Source of the DNA: a marine bacterium B5-7 | Lineage (GTDB): Bacteria > Pseudomonadota > Gammaproteobacteria > Arenicellales > CAJQKF01 | Assembly: GCA_021604525.1 (NCBI GenBank) | Contig: BQJD01000001.1 | Coordinates: 124,001 to 188,000 of the forward strand | DNA: 64,000 bases | Direction: 5' to 3' | Part shown: positions 37,184 to 45,919 of the stretch, in pieces | Position numbering within the stretch: the first letter of the stretch is position 1 | Layout: every line of letters begins with the position of its first letter | The notes under the pieces: model-generated | Seen by the model: only the letters and a program-made list of their open reading frames with translations | Databases searched by the model: none | What the model was told of the DNA's origin: nothing | Program-made: the position numbers and the translations under genes

Positions 37184-38209
37184 ATGGATATGCAGAGCGC
37201 CCTTAAACTCCTGACACAGCGCACTGATCTGACGCGCCCGCAAATGCAGGATGTCATGACTATCATTATGGAAGGTGAGGCAACGCCGGCACAAATCGGT
37301 GCGTTTCTGATTGCGCTCAATATGAAAGGGGAGACTGTCGAGGAAATCACGGGTGCGGCGACTGTCATGCGTGGTTTCGCTGCTCAAGTAAACACTAAGG
37401 CATCGTTGATCGTCGACTGCGTTGGGACAGGGGGTGATGGGGCAGGACTGTTTAACGTTTCCACTGCCAGTGCCCTTGTTGTCGCGGCAGCGGGCATCAC
37501 GGTTGCCAAGCACGGTAACCGTGCAGCAACCGGAAATTCAGGTAGTGCCGATTTATTGGAAGCTGCCGGCGTCAATATTTCCCTTACACCTGAACAAGTG
37601 GCACGTTGTATCGATGAGGTGGGTATCGGGTTTATGTTTGCACCCACGCATCATGGTGCAACCCGCCATGCTATCGGCCCAAGACGGGAGATTGGCGTGC
37701 GTAATGTCTTTAATTTACTGGGCCCTTTGACAAATCCGGCAGGCGCTCGTCATCTGCTAGTCGGGGTTTTCAATGAGCACTGGGTACGGCCCATCGCCGA
37801 GGTCTTTCATGAGCTTGGCGCTGTCCACGTGCTTGTGGCCCATTCTGCAGACGGCCTCGATGAAATAAGCCTGGCGTCACCAACACGGGTAGCGGAACTG
37901 AAAGATGGATGTATCAGTGAGTACGAGTTGGTACCGGAGCAATTCGGTTTATCTCGCATTGGAGATATCAGAGAGCTTGTTGTAACAAGCGCCAGCGAAA
38001 GTCTTGATGTCGTGCGTGGGTTACTGTCAGGTGTTGAGGGACCGGCCGCGGATATGGTCGCTCTCAACGCCGGTGCGACCTTGTATGCGGCAGATACCAC
38101 AGATTCCCTGGATGAAGGAGTTTCGAGGGCAGGGGATATTCTCCGAAGTCGTCAAGGACTCGACGTGCTGGAGCGTTTGGCCGAATTCAGCCAACAGCTT
38201 GCCGCCTGA
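37184..38209 (+). CDS. trpD: Anthranilate phosphoribosyltransferase
   Basis: 341 residues. Family markers: VDCVGTGGDGAGLFNVSTASALVVAAAGITVAKHGNR spans the PRPP site and the second TGNSGSADLLEAAG the anthranilate side, then FAPTHHGATRHAIGPRREIGVRNVFNLLGPLTNPA. It joins anthranilate to PRPP in tryptophan synthesis. No trpC, trpE or trpG lies beside it, so the pathway is split; this is known in several gammaproteobacteria where trpD pairs with a Lrp-domain protein. I see no Trp-rich leader or attenuator in the 141 bases upstream. Confidence 0.97.
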   Translation: MDMQSALKLLTQRTDLTRPQMQDVMTIIMEGEATPAQIGAFLIALNMKGETVEEITGAATVMRGFAAQVNTKASLIVDCVGTGGDGAGLFNVSTASALVVAAAGITVAKHGNRAATGNSGSADLLEAAGVNISLTPEQVARCIDEVGIGFMFAPTHHGATRHAIGPRREIGVRNVFNLLGPLTNPAGARHLLVGVFNEHWVRPIAEVFHELGAVHVLVAHSADGLDEISLASPTRVAELKDGCISEYELVPEQFGLSRIGDIRELVVTSASESLDVVRGLLSGVEGPAADMVALNAGATLYAADTTDSLDEGVSRAGDILRSRQGLDVLERLAEFSQQLAA

Positions 38210-38242
38210 TCATTCAACAATCTCACGTACAGGTAACAATAT

Positions 38243-38482
38243 ATGAAAACACTGTTCGTTAATATCAAGTGTGCTCTCGGCGCTGCCTATAACGTAGCTT
38301 TGCAGATTGCAGAACTCGATGGCGTATCCGAAGTCTATTCGATATCCGGTGAATACGATTTGCTGGTCAAGTGTTATTTACCAAAGGATCACGATGAAGG
38401 TCGTTATGTGACCGAGAAAATTCAGAAAATTTCCGGTGTTCGTGATACTTCCACGATCATCGCGTTCAATGCATTCAGCTAA
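38243..38482 (+). CDS. Stand-alone Lrp/AsnC effector-binding (RAM) domain protein
   Basis: 79 residues consisting only of the RAM/ACT-like domain: VNIKCALGAAYNVALQIAEL, VYSISGEYDLLVKCYL and the C-terminal GVRDTSTIIAF. There is no DNA-binding helix-turn-helix. Such small proteins bind amino acids and assemble into rings in known cases. It begins 34 bases after trpD and probably shares its transcript; a regulatory or feedback role in tryptophan metabolism is an inference from the context. A strong terminator follows. Confidence 0.9.
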   Translation: MKTLFVNIKCALGAAYNVALQIAELDGVSEVYSISGEYDLLVKCYLPKDHDEGRYVTEKIQKISGVRDTSTIIAFNAFS

Positions 38483-38551
38483 AAGCTATTAAGGCCAGTA
38501 CAAATGTGAGCTTTCAAATTGACTAAGAACTGGCACGGTAGTGTTGATAAA

Positions 38552-38580
38552 AAAAGCCCGGCGTGAAACCGGGCTTTTCA
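38552..38580. terminator. Bidirectional terminator between the RAM-domain and cytochrome genes
   Basis: Stem AAAAGCCCGG (38552-38561) with CCGGGCTTTT (38569-38578) around loop CGTGAAA, with A-rich and T-rich flanks on both sides. It serves the rightward trpD transcript and probably the leftward cytochrome gene. Confidence 0.87.
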
Positions 38581-38597
38581 TAATGTTGAAAAAAGTG

Positions 38598-39509
38598 CTA
38601 TTGGGATTGGCTAACCATGTAATCGACTGCGGCTTTTACCTCATCATCGCTTAAGGTTGTATTCCCACCCTTGGCAGGCATCACTCCGGCGCTACCCTGG
38701 AAACCATTAATGGCATGATCGTGCAGGGTATCTATTCCGGTTGAAATTCGTTGCTTCCAATTGTCGGCATCACCTACTTTCGGAGCGCCAGCGACACCCG
38801 ACATATGACAGGCGATGCAGCCTTGTTGGTAGACGGCTTCACCCGAGATATCCGTGGCAGCAGATGTGTTAGTTGCGTCGCTGCCGGTTGACTCAGTCGT
38901 AGCTGCGGGTTGAGTTGTTGATTCACTCGTATCGGTGTTAGTTGATTCTTCGGTGGCCGGGGCTTGTTGATCAGCGGCGTTAGCTTCTTCAACACCGTCA
39001 ATATTCGATAAAACCAGCATATGGTTAACAGCAGCTTTTACTGCATCGTCACTTAGGGAGGTATTTCCACCCTTGGCAGGCATCAACCCGGCATTGCCCT
39101 GAAAACCGTGTAGGGCATGGTCATACAGGGTATCAATCCCTGTTGCGTATCTCTGTTTCCAATTATCGGTATCACCGACTTTCGGGGCGCCGGCAACACC
39201 AGTGTCATGGCATGCCACGCATGTCTGTTGATAGACTGCGTCACCCGAGAGCACCTCGGCAGGTTGGTTGGAATCCTCATCAGCCTTTGTGGTGTCGATT
39301 GGTCCAATATTGAGCGTGCCAACCGGTTCTACACGTGCCGCAACCACTTTGTCGATGTCTTTCTGGCGGGCCTCTTTGAGCCGCGTTGAAACCTCGTCAG
39401 TATTAACGAATGCCAGTACAATCAACGCCAAGGTCAATACGACAAGTAATGTGATCATGGTGAAGAACAATTTCGCGAACTTGCTATTCGACATCTGGCT
39501 TTCGGACAT
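38598..39509 (-). CDS. Dihaem c-type cytochrome with two duplicated cytochrome c5-like domains
   Basis: 303 residues. One N-terminal membrane anchor (about 12-35) is followed by a periplasmic part with two haem-attachment motifs, CVACH and CIACH, each followed by an axial methionine in LMPAKGG or VMPAKGG. The two 80-residue domains are near copies of each other (VAGAPKVGD, DNWKQR, and AKGGNT-LSDD in both). They are joined by about 55 residues dominated by Thr, Ser, Ala, Gln and Glu. The protein should shuttle electrons at the membrane; the natural partner is not adjacent. Confidence 0.93.
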   Translation of the reverse strand: MSESQMSNSKFAKLFFTMITLLVVLTLALIVLAFVNTDEVSTRLKEARQKDIDKVVAARVEPVGTLNIGPIDTTKADEDSNQPAEVLSGDAVYQQTCVACHDTGVAGAPKVGDTDNWKQRYATGIDTLYDHALHGFQGNAGLMPAKGGNTSLSDDAVKAAVNHMLVLSNIDGVEEANAADQQAPATEESTNTDTSESTTQPAATTESTGSDATNTSAATDISGEAVYQQGCIACHMSGVAGAPKVGDADNWKQRISTGIDTLHDHAINGFQGSAGVMPAKGGNTTLSDDEVKAAVDYMVSQSQ

Positions 39510-39824
39510 AACCTGCGAGACCTGTTTGCGGTGAATTTAATTAATAAGTGTGATTTCTGCCGGTAAGACAGTGCTTTCGGCGGATTGTCGTAAGACTTCC
39601 AATGCACACAACGCCACCCTTCCAAAGGATGTCAGAGCGTGCTGGAAACGGTTGCCGAGTATACCTTAAAATGGCGTTAAGCCAAATATAACAAGCCATT
39701 GTAATGCCTGGATCTCGTATCATTTTGTCCCTGATGATCAGGTCCGGGGAGATCCCGCATAGTATATTGTTCGCTATACTCTTGCATAAGACTTCAGATT
39801 TCATTTTGGACTTCGCACAAGCAC
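39510..39824. other. Divergent intergenic region between cytochrome and glycerate kinase
   Basis: 315 bases holding the promoters of both divergent genes. I see no clear operator, hairpin or riboswitch. A short minus-strand open frame (39541-39804) shows no ribosome-binding site or family resemblance and is not called. Confidence 0.4.
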
Positions 39825-41111
39825 GTGTCTGATTCTCCCATCAACGACCCTGACGAGTTCTTGACCGCCTTGTTCAAGGCGTCGCTTGAAGCCGTCTCAG
39901 CAGAATCATTAATGGATTTTGACTACCCCCAACCAATTGGCCGGTCGTGGGTTATTGGTGCCGGGAAAGCCGCTGCAGCTATGGCAGCAGCACTTGAACG
40001 ACATTGGCCTGCCGATACACAGGGTGAGCTTGAGGGGATGGTTGTGACACGCTACGGTCATGCCTGTAAAACCCGCGGAATCGAGGTTATTGAAGCCGCA
40101 CATCCGGTTCCAGATGATCAAAGTATTTCTGCAGCCGCCAGGATCATGCAGATTGCAGAGAATGCCGGGGAGAACGATCAGGTTATTGTATTGATTTCAG
40201 GCGGCGCGTCGGCTCTACTAGTTGCGCCGGGTGAGGGCATCACCCTGGACCAGAAACGACACATAAATCAGGCATTGCTGGCAAGTGGCGCGCCGATTAC
40301 CGAGATGAATTGTGTACGACGACACTTGTCCGCGATCAAGGGTGGTCGGCTTGCCCGCCTCATTGAGCCGGCCTCGTCATTGACTCTGATTATCTCTGAC
40401 GTGCCCGGTGATAATCCGGCCACCATCGGCTCGGGCCCGACAGTGGCTGATTCGAGCACTCCGGCGGATGCGCTCGCCATTTTGACACGACTTAACATCA
40501 GTATCCCTGACGAGGTCCGTCGGGTACTTGAATCTGACATCTCGCCGGTAACGCTGGATCGTGAAAAACATACGGTGAGATTACTTGGAACCGCCGATCT
40601 CATGCTCCGACGCGCTGCTGAATTCTCCCGCCGGCATGGTGTCAGACCGATCATTCTCGGCGACGATATAGAAGTTGATGCCGAGGCGCTTGCATCGGTA
40701 CAGGCAAGTCTTGCTCGTTACATTGCGCGGGATACTCTCGAAGATGGCACCGGTTGCATGAAACCGTGTGTTTTATTATCAGGTGGTGAAACTGGCGTTA
40801 CCGTTCGTGGATCGGGGCGAGGGGGGCGAAACTCGCAGTATCTTCTTGCACTGGCATTGGCCCTCAATGGCCTGGACAAGTGCTGGGCGCTTGCCTGCGA
40901 CAGCGATGGTATCGATGGTACGGGCGATAACGCCGGTGGCATAATCACACCGGATTCCCTGCAACGCGCACAAGGTTTGGGCTTGGTGCCATCAACATTA
41001 TTAAGTGAAAACGACGGCTATCATTTCCTGGAAGCTCTCGATAACCTGGTCATGACGGGCCCGACATTGACCAACGTCAATGATCTGCGAGCAATATTAA
41101 TTGAACGATAA
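39825..41111 (+). CDS. Glycerate 2-kinase (MOFRL/GckA type)
   Basis: 428 residues. Marks of this class are WVIGAGKAAAAMAAALE near residue 46, HPVPDDQS near 97, ISGGASALL near 124, the MNCVRRHLSAIKGGRLA segment and the C-terminal MOFRL domain with LLSGGETGVTVRGSGRGGRNSQ and CDSDGIDGTGDNAGG. The GTG start at 39825 fits the N-terminal homology. It phosphorylates D-glycerate to 2-phosphoglycerate, feeding glyoxylate or sugar-acid carbon into glycolysis. The D-2-hydroxyacid dehydrogenase at 23683 could supply glycerate. Confidence 0.93.
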   Translation: MSDSPINDPDEFLTALFKASLEAVSAESLMDFDYPQPIGRSWVIGAGKAAAAMAAALERHWPADTQGELEGMVVTRYGHACKTRGIEVIEAAHPVPDDQSISAAARIMQIAENAGENDQVIVLISGGASALLVAPGEGITLDQKRHINQALLASGAPITEMNCVRRHLSAIKGGRLARLIEPASSLTLIISDVPGDNPATIGSGPTVADSSTPADALAILTRLNISIPDEVRRVLESDISPVTLDREKHTVRLLGTADLMLRRAAEFSRRHGVRPIILGDDIEVDAEALASVQASLARYIARDTLEDGTGCMKPCVLLSGGETGVTVRGSGRGGRNSQYLLALALALNGLDKCWALACDSDGIDGTGDNAGGIITPDSLQRAQGLGLVPSTLLSENDGYHFLEALDNLVMTGPTLTNVNDLRAILIER

Positions 41112-41247
41112 CGGCGACGCGCGAGCAATGTATGGATCGACTCTGCTGAGGGGAATGACGCTATGGTTGAAATTCCAAGAACCGGATTTTAAACTTTACT
41201 ATCTGGATTGAGTTCCTCCTTCACTACCCGATATGTGAGTTTGAACC

Positions 41248-41445
41248 GTGATGACTAATATTGTTGAGTTCACAATTGGGGGCAGGGCAAAAACTCAAAG
41301 TCAACAAGACGGAAGTTTGATTTACGTGTGGTTCGTATTTGGTTCAACTGTAGCAGTCGCATTAGTGAACAAGGACATGGCTTGGTTGGTAATATTGCTT
41401 TTCTATTTCTCGTTCTTTATTTACGACCACCGGATATCCCGTTGA
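41248..41445 (+). CDS. Possible small membrane protein
   Basis: 65 residues with a hydrophobic stretch from about residue 26 to 58 (two close helices) and a basic end HRISR. It overlaps the 3' end of the convergent cyclase gene by 29 bases. Starts GTG 41248 or ATG 41251 have only a weak purine run upstream. No family is recognised; it may be chance. Confidence 0.3.
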   Translation: MMTNIVEFTIGGRAKTQSQQDGSLIYVWFVFGSTVAVALVNKDMAWLVILLFYFSFFIYDHRISR

Positions 41446-43414
41446 CGATGAAATCGAGGGCGCGTTTCAGAACTTCCTGTGCTCTATCGCGATCTTCTGC
41501 TGTCATTTTATCAAGGTCAATATTGACTTTAATATGATTGTGAATCTCCTGCATTTGGCGTCTTTCGTGCAGATTTGTGTATGCGTCGATCACGCGGTAT
41601 GTCGCCACGGGGTAGGCGATGCCTTTGATGTCGACTTCTCCGAACTCTTCACAGTGAATCTTGTCCCGGACCAACGCGAAGGTTTCATAGGAAATCAGGA
41701 TCTCGCCTGGTTCCACTAATGATTCTAAGCGGGAAGCCATATTGACGGTGCCACCAACGATTGTGTAGTCCATTCGATCCTCACTGCCAAAATTACCTAC
41801 AGTGCAGTATCCAGTGTTAATTCCCATGCGAATCCGAAGTGGTTTCGCGATGCCTTTGGCATGCCAGATATCCGATAATTCCAGCATTCTTGCTCTCATC
41901 TCTATCGCCATATCGACGCATGCGATTGCATCGTTCTTGACCCCTCGTGTCTCAGGGTCGCCAAAGAATAAGAGTATGGCATCGCCGATGTACTTATCGA
42001 TGGTCGCCCCATACTCCAGGGCGATATTCGACATCTCCGTGAGATAATGATTAAGTAGAAAACTTAGTTCCTCCGACTCCAGCCGATCGGCTGTTTCTGT
42101 AAAACCGGCGATATCAGAGAAGAAGACGGTGAGCTTCTTTCGTGTGCTGGCAACTCGAACCTGTTGTTTGCCGGAGAAAATCGAGTCGTAAACCTGGGGA
42201 GCAAGATATTTCGCAAGCTGACTGGAGAGTTGTTCCAGCGTCACCGTCTTATCTGCTAACTGGTTTTCACGCTCATTAATGACGTCCATGTAATGGATCA
42301 GTGAGGCGAAGATGGACCCAATCTCATCATTGTATTTATCCGGCTCGGGATGCTCTCGGTGGTCCGCGAACGATCTAAGTGCGTCACGAATTCGGTCGAG
42401 CCGAGTAAACACACGACGTCCTAAGACTAGCCAGGTTACCAGTATTCCGATGGCGAACGCTGCCACTATCCCGAGGATCAGGAGAAGTGTGATTCGAGTG
42501 GTTTCTTCGACCAGTTGAACCTGATTCTGAAGATCCGAGCTGGCACGCCAGAACTCGTTGCCAGCACTGGTGAGAAGGCGATTAGCGATGCGTGAGTTCT
42601 CTTCGACGAGTGCCCTTATCTTGAACTCATTGGAAAGTGTTTGTTGCTTGTTCTCGAAGATACTGACGTGAGTATCGATCCAGAAAATAGCTAACAACTG
42701 CAAATCAGTTACCGGTGGGCGCGGTGGCTGATTTTCCGAATCGTATCCCGTCACCTGCAGAAAATTTATCAACTCTCGTTCTGCATCGTTGCGGTTTCTT
42801 GGGAACCTGGCACTGTTCGGATCGAGAATCATTGTCAGTAATCTCTGGATGGCTCGGGTCGCGAGTACTGCCAGAGATCTCGTTGTGGCGGTGTTTCCCG
42901 ATTCGCCATCTAATTTCATCGATGTCTCCAACCTTCTCTCAACGCGGAGGAGCAGCTCGACATGACTCTCGATTACCTTACGCAAGGCGATCTGCTGACT
43001 CACGACATCGGTCAGCGAACGCAGATTATCTGTAAGAAGTTTCCCGCTGAGTCTGAGTGTTTGCGCGACTTCATCGTCTCGCACCAAGTCGGTTAACTCA
43101 TCAATGATGGTTGCCTGAGAAGTGTCCTTGTCCTTAATCCTTGACAGCAATGTCTCAAACTCAAAGCGAGTTGGATTCGCACTTAAGGCAGGGGCAATAG
43201 AAATCGAGGCTGAGGCTTCCTGTGAAAGCTGAGATACTTTAACCAGCCGCGGCAATCCTGAATCCCGAAGCGTGTGTAGCTCGCGTTGTATGTCAGCAAG
43301 ATCAGTCGATAATGTCACCAAGCCCACTATGACGACTAGACCTGTACACGCCAACAATGCAAGTAAAATTGACGATATTCGCTTATGGAATGGGATCCTG
43401 CGTCTCGAATTCAT
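41417..43414 (-). CDS. Membrane class III adenylate/guanylate cyclase with HAMP
   Basis: 665 residues. An N-terminal membrane helix (about 15-38) and a second one (about 305-330) enclose a helical periplasmic sensor of some 260 residues; a HAMP domain follows (about 330-385), then a coiled linker, then a class III catalytic domain (about 425-610). Catalytic features include FFSDIAGFTE and KYIGDAILLFFGD (metal-binding aspartates), MGINTGYCTVGNFG and DYTIVGGTVNMASRLE. It should produce cyclic nucleotide in response to a periplasmic signal. The upstream gene, 20 bases away, encodes an amino-acid-type binding protein, which suggests the pair works together. Confidence 0.93.
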   Translation of the reverse strand: MNSRRRIPFHKRISSILLALLACTGLVVIVGLVTLSTDLADIQRELHTLRDSGLPRLVKVSQLSQEASASISIAPALSANPTRFEFETLLSRIKDKDTSQATIIDELTDLVRDDEVAQTLRLSGKLLTDNLRSLTDVVSQQIALRKVIESHVELLLRVERRLETSMKLDGESGNTATTRSLAVLATRAIQRLLTMILDPNSARFPRNRNDAERELINFLQVTGYDSENQPPRPPVTDLQLLAIFWIDTHVSIFENKQQTLSNEFKIRALVEENSRIANRLLTSAGNEFWRASSDLQNQVQLVEETTRITLLLILGIVAAFAIGILVTWLVLGRRVFTRLDRIRDALRSFADHREHPEPDKYNDEIGSIFASLIHYMDVINERENQLADKTVTLEQLSSQLAKYLAPQVYDSIFSGKQQVRVASTRKKLTVFFSDIAGFTETADRLESEELSFLLNHYLTEMSNIALEYGATIDKYIGDAILLFFGDPETRGVKNDAIACVDMAIEMRARMLELSDIWHAKGIAKPLRIRMGINTGYCTVGNFGSEDRMDYTIVGGTVNMASRLESLVEPGEILISYETFALVRDKIHCEEFGEVDIKGIAYPVATYRVIDAYTNLHERRQMQEIHNHIKVNIDLDKMTAEDRDRAQEVLKRALDFIVNGISGGRK

Positions 43415-43434
43415 TGACGTGATCCGCGTTTTAT

Positions 43435-44571
43435 TTACCGTAATGGTGGACTAAACAGTAATCCTCCGCCTTTCCAGGAACGGTTAGCTCCGCGGCTGAT
43501 ATTCATCTCGCTGTGCCGTCCTAGATAACGATCGAAGATCTCGCCGTAGTTGCCGGAGCCTGCGATGATGTTACGTGCCCATTGTGGATCCAATCCAACG
43601 TTGGCGCTTCCGGTCATAGGATCAACACCCAAAAGACGTCGTATAGAGGGGTCTGGGCTGTCGAGGAACTCCGTATAGTTTTCACGACTAATCCCTTTTT
43701 CCTCCGCGAAGATAGTGGCAAAGATAGTCCAGCGCACAACGTTTCCCCAAACCATGTCGTCAACATTAACGTATGCGACTAGTGGTTCGCTGGAAATGAC
43801 CTCATCGTGAAGTACGTAATTATCGGGGTTCTCAACAGCGGTTGAGCGTGTGGTGGCCAGCACCAACCGGTCGCTAGTGAGTAAATCACATCGCCGGGAA
43901 AAGAAGGCATCATTACGGCCTTCTGAAGACTCGAATTCCAGCACTTCCCATTCAAGGTTGTTGATTTTGATGTAATCTTTTAGGTTGACAATTGTAGTGG
44001 TTGCGCGGGAAACACACACGGTTGCAGTTTTCAAGTCCGTGATCGCACCGGGTACTGTTCCGAGGTGCGACAGAAAGCCCTGACCATCGTAATAAAGGAC
44101 TGCCGCTGGCGTCAGACCTAATTCCATATCTCGTGAAAACGTCCATGTGACGTTTGAGACATAGACATCGACATCACGCTCCGAGATGCTTTGGAGCCCG
44201 TGCCGTATCAGCATGGGAGACATGAGTACAGCATTGCGATCATTAAATAAGGCAAGAGCAATGATGCGGCAGAACTCGGGAAAAAATCCTTCGTAACCAC
44301 TCTCGCCAATGCGTGTGTCGCCGACTGGGCGGTTGCCTATGGCGCACTTGACGTAGCCGCGCTCTAATACTTCATCAAGCGTGCCTCCAAACACGCTTGA
44401 TGAATTCATCATTATAGCTGGCATGAGACAGGCTACAACAATAAGTGGAGTACGCGAGGTTAGTGATTGAAGTGAAGCGCCTAGTATCGATTGTGCAGAG
44501 AAAGGAAGTTCATAAAAAGTGCAACGATGACACAGTTTTTGTACCTTACGAACAAATTTATTAATGACCAT
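43435..44571 (-). CDS. Periplasmic amino-acid-binding protein (AapJ-like), without transporter genes
   Basis: 378 residues with a long, hydrophobic N-terminal export segment (about 38-62), then the general amino-acid-binding pattern: VLERGYVKCAIGNRPVGDTR, GFFPEFCRIIALALF, FSRDMELGLTPAAVLYYDGQGFL and QWARNIIAGSGNYGEIFDRYLG. The AapJ family normally precedes aapQMP permease genes; here none follows, and the next gene is the membrane cyclase. The protein may therefore be a sensor subunit delivering ligand information to the cyclase. The ATG at 44571 gives an N-terminus longer than usual; a downstream start such as Met-52 is possible but less hydrophobic. Confidence 0.88.
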   Translation of the reverse strand: MVINKFVRKVQKLCHRCTFYELPFSAQSILGASLQSLTSRTPLIVVACLMPAIMMNSSSVFGGTLDEVLERGYVKCAIGNRPVGDTRIGESGYEGFFPEFCRIIALALFNDRNAVLMSPMLIRHGLQSISERDVDVYVSNVTWTFSRDMELGLTPAAVLYYDGQGFLSHLGTVPGAITDLKTATVCVSRATTTIVNLKDYIKINNLEWEVLEFESSEGRNDAFFSRRCDLLTSDRLVLATTRSTAVENPDNYVLHDEVISSEPLVAYVNVDDMVWGNVVRWTIFATIFAEEKGISRENYTEFLDSPDPSIRRLLGVDPMTGSANVGLDPQWARNIIAGSGNYGEIFDRYLGRHSEMNISRGANRSWKGGGLLFSPPLR

Positions 44572-44941
44572 CTTGTTTACCTATGGCTTCTGTTGCATCA
44601 CCAACCCTCTAACAAGCAGATATGAAATTCAGACATGATCTGATAAGGAAAATTCTTGCAGCGCATCTGCCAAGAGTAGTCTAAACCAATGAATTTATTT
44701 CTTCGAGTTCTGTCCGCTATCGATCAACAACTCTATCATTGTGTTTTAGCAACAAATTCTCCGTTCGTGCACATGCTTCGCTATTGTATCGAGAAGTTGC
44801 TCGACAAGAACGTACTGCGATGATTGATGGGCAAAACCAGTGGGTTCTGTAAACTTGTTTAAGGGTGGGGTTGAATGCGTCTACGCACTGTAACGGTAGG
44901 ACTATTTGCTGGTTCAGGGCAAATTTATCGTAGGAATTTAT
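44572..44941. other. Gene-poor interval left of the candidate small RNA
   Basis: No supportable protein gene. Upstream of the binding-protein gene this interval should hold its promoter, but no convincing -35/-10 pair was seen. The long minus-strand open frame 44717-45028 runs across the RNA terminator and is rejected. Confidence 0.4.
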
Positions 44942-45025
44942 AAAAAAAAAGCCCCGCTTCATGCGGGGCTTTGCAATGTTCCGTCTGTTAGTCGGAGGTG
45001 ACGGGATGGGGGTACAGACGGAACA
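44942..45025 (-). ncRNA. Candidate small RNA with C-rich loop and terminator
   Basis: On the minus strand, from about 45025 down, a perfect 12-bp stem (45014-45025 with 44977-44988) closes a 25-base loop at 44989-45013. The loop is C-rich, containing ACCCCCATCCC and CACCTCC, the latter matching the anti-Shine-Dalgarno end of 16S rRNA. After a short linker a rho-independent terminator follows: 10-bp stem 44963-44972 with 44948-44957, loop of five, then nine T residues in all. Promoter-like boxes lie exactly upstream, predicting a start at the base of the first stem. The transcript would be about 84 nt. I do not recognise the family. C-rich loops of this kind pair with ribosome-binding sites in known small RNAs. 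Confidence 0.62.
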
Positions 45026-45030
45026 CATTT

Positions 45031-45059
45031 AATTTAACTGAAGAACTTTCCTCTAGCAA
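45031..45059 (-). promoter_or_regulatory. Promoter-like boxes for the candidate small RNA
   Basis: Minus strand: TTGCTA (45059-45054) at -35, a 17-base spacer, and TAAATT (45036-45031) at -10, each four of six consensus bases. The predicted start, about seven bases further, is 45024-45025, the outermost base of the 12-bp stem. Confidence 0.5.
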
Positions 45060-45233
45060 TAGATCGCGCGTTGAATGCGTGGTTACTAGTTACACTCAAA
45101 AAGCTAACGATCACTTGAAAAATCAAGCCGGATGATGAAGAACAACCGAGCATTGAGTCATCAATCTCAGGTGTGTTTTGAAATTAATCAGATGCTTCAG
45201 AGCGTTGTGCATATCATCTTCACAATAAGCGTA

Positions 45234-45878
45234 CTATGGTTGTGCCGATAGATTAATAAGATGTTCTATGACCTTGAAAAATGTATCGTAGTTTCCAGCC
45301 ATACTGACGGTTGTGACATATTTTCCACCGACGACCATTGACGGAACGCCGGAGATTTCGTACTTGCGTGTCATGACCGCCGCACTACGGGCTTGGGTAT
45401 CCACCGCGAATGAATTAAAAGCGCTAATGAAGTCTGAGGCCGATGGACCGCCATTTTCTTCCACCCACTTGGCCACTGGTTCGACTTCGAACACTCGATT
45501 TAACGGACGTGGTTTTTTATGGATGGCATCAAATAATTTTCCATGGAATTCATCGGTGATGCCTAGTGCTTCAAAGGTGTAAAACACTCTTGCATGAAAT
45601 TCCCACGAATCGCCCAAGACGGCTGGCATGGCTACAAATTCAGCATTTTCCGGCATGGTTTTCTGCCATTCAATGAGCGGCTTCTCAAGGTTGTAGCAGT
45701 GTGGGCAGTGGTACCAGAAGAGTTCGCGAACTTCGATCTTATCGCCAGTCTGTGTTGGTTGCTGTTCGGAGAGCACACGGTAATGAACACCTTCTTCAAA
45801 CTCTGCGGCGAATGTCAGGTGTATAAACGCCAACGGTGATAATACGAGTAACGCGGTGAGGATCAGCTTTCGCATCAT
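45234..45878 (-). CDS. dsbA: Thiol:disulfide interchange protein DsbA
   Basis: 214 residues with a signal peptide (about 1-24, ending HLTFAAE). The active site is CPHC in WYHCPHCYNLE near residues 54-64, and the cis-proline follows in ISGVPSMVVGGKYV. It introduces disulfides into exported proteins and is reoxidised by DsbB, not in this window. Pairing between the thioredoxin fold and helical insertion matches DsbA rather than DsbC (CGYC). It stands between the candidate RNA and mpl, both on the same strand; the gap to mpl is about 40 bases, so a joint transcript is possible. Confidence 0.96.
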   Translation of the reverse strand: MMRKLILTALLVLSPLAFIHLTFAAEFEEGVHYRVLSEQQPTQTGDKIEVRELFWYHCPHCYNLEKPLIEWQKTMPENAEFVAMPAVLGDSWEFHARVFYTFEALGITDEFHGKLFDAIHKKPRPLNRVFEVEPVAKWVEENGGPSASDFISAFNSFAVDTQARSAAVMTRKYEISGVPSMVVGGKYVTTVSMAGNYDTFFKVIEHLINLSAQP

Positions 45879-45919
45879 GAACTCCTTATTGGATTGAGCG
45901 TATTGCGGGAAATAACATG

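Noticed and set aside
44717-45028. 103-residue minus-strand open frame
   Set aside because: It runs through the small-RNA stem and terminator and has no homology or ribosome-binding site.
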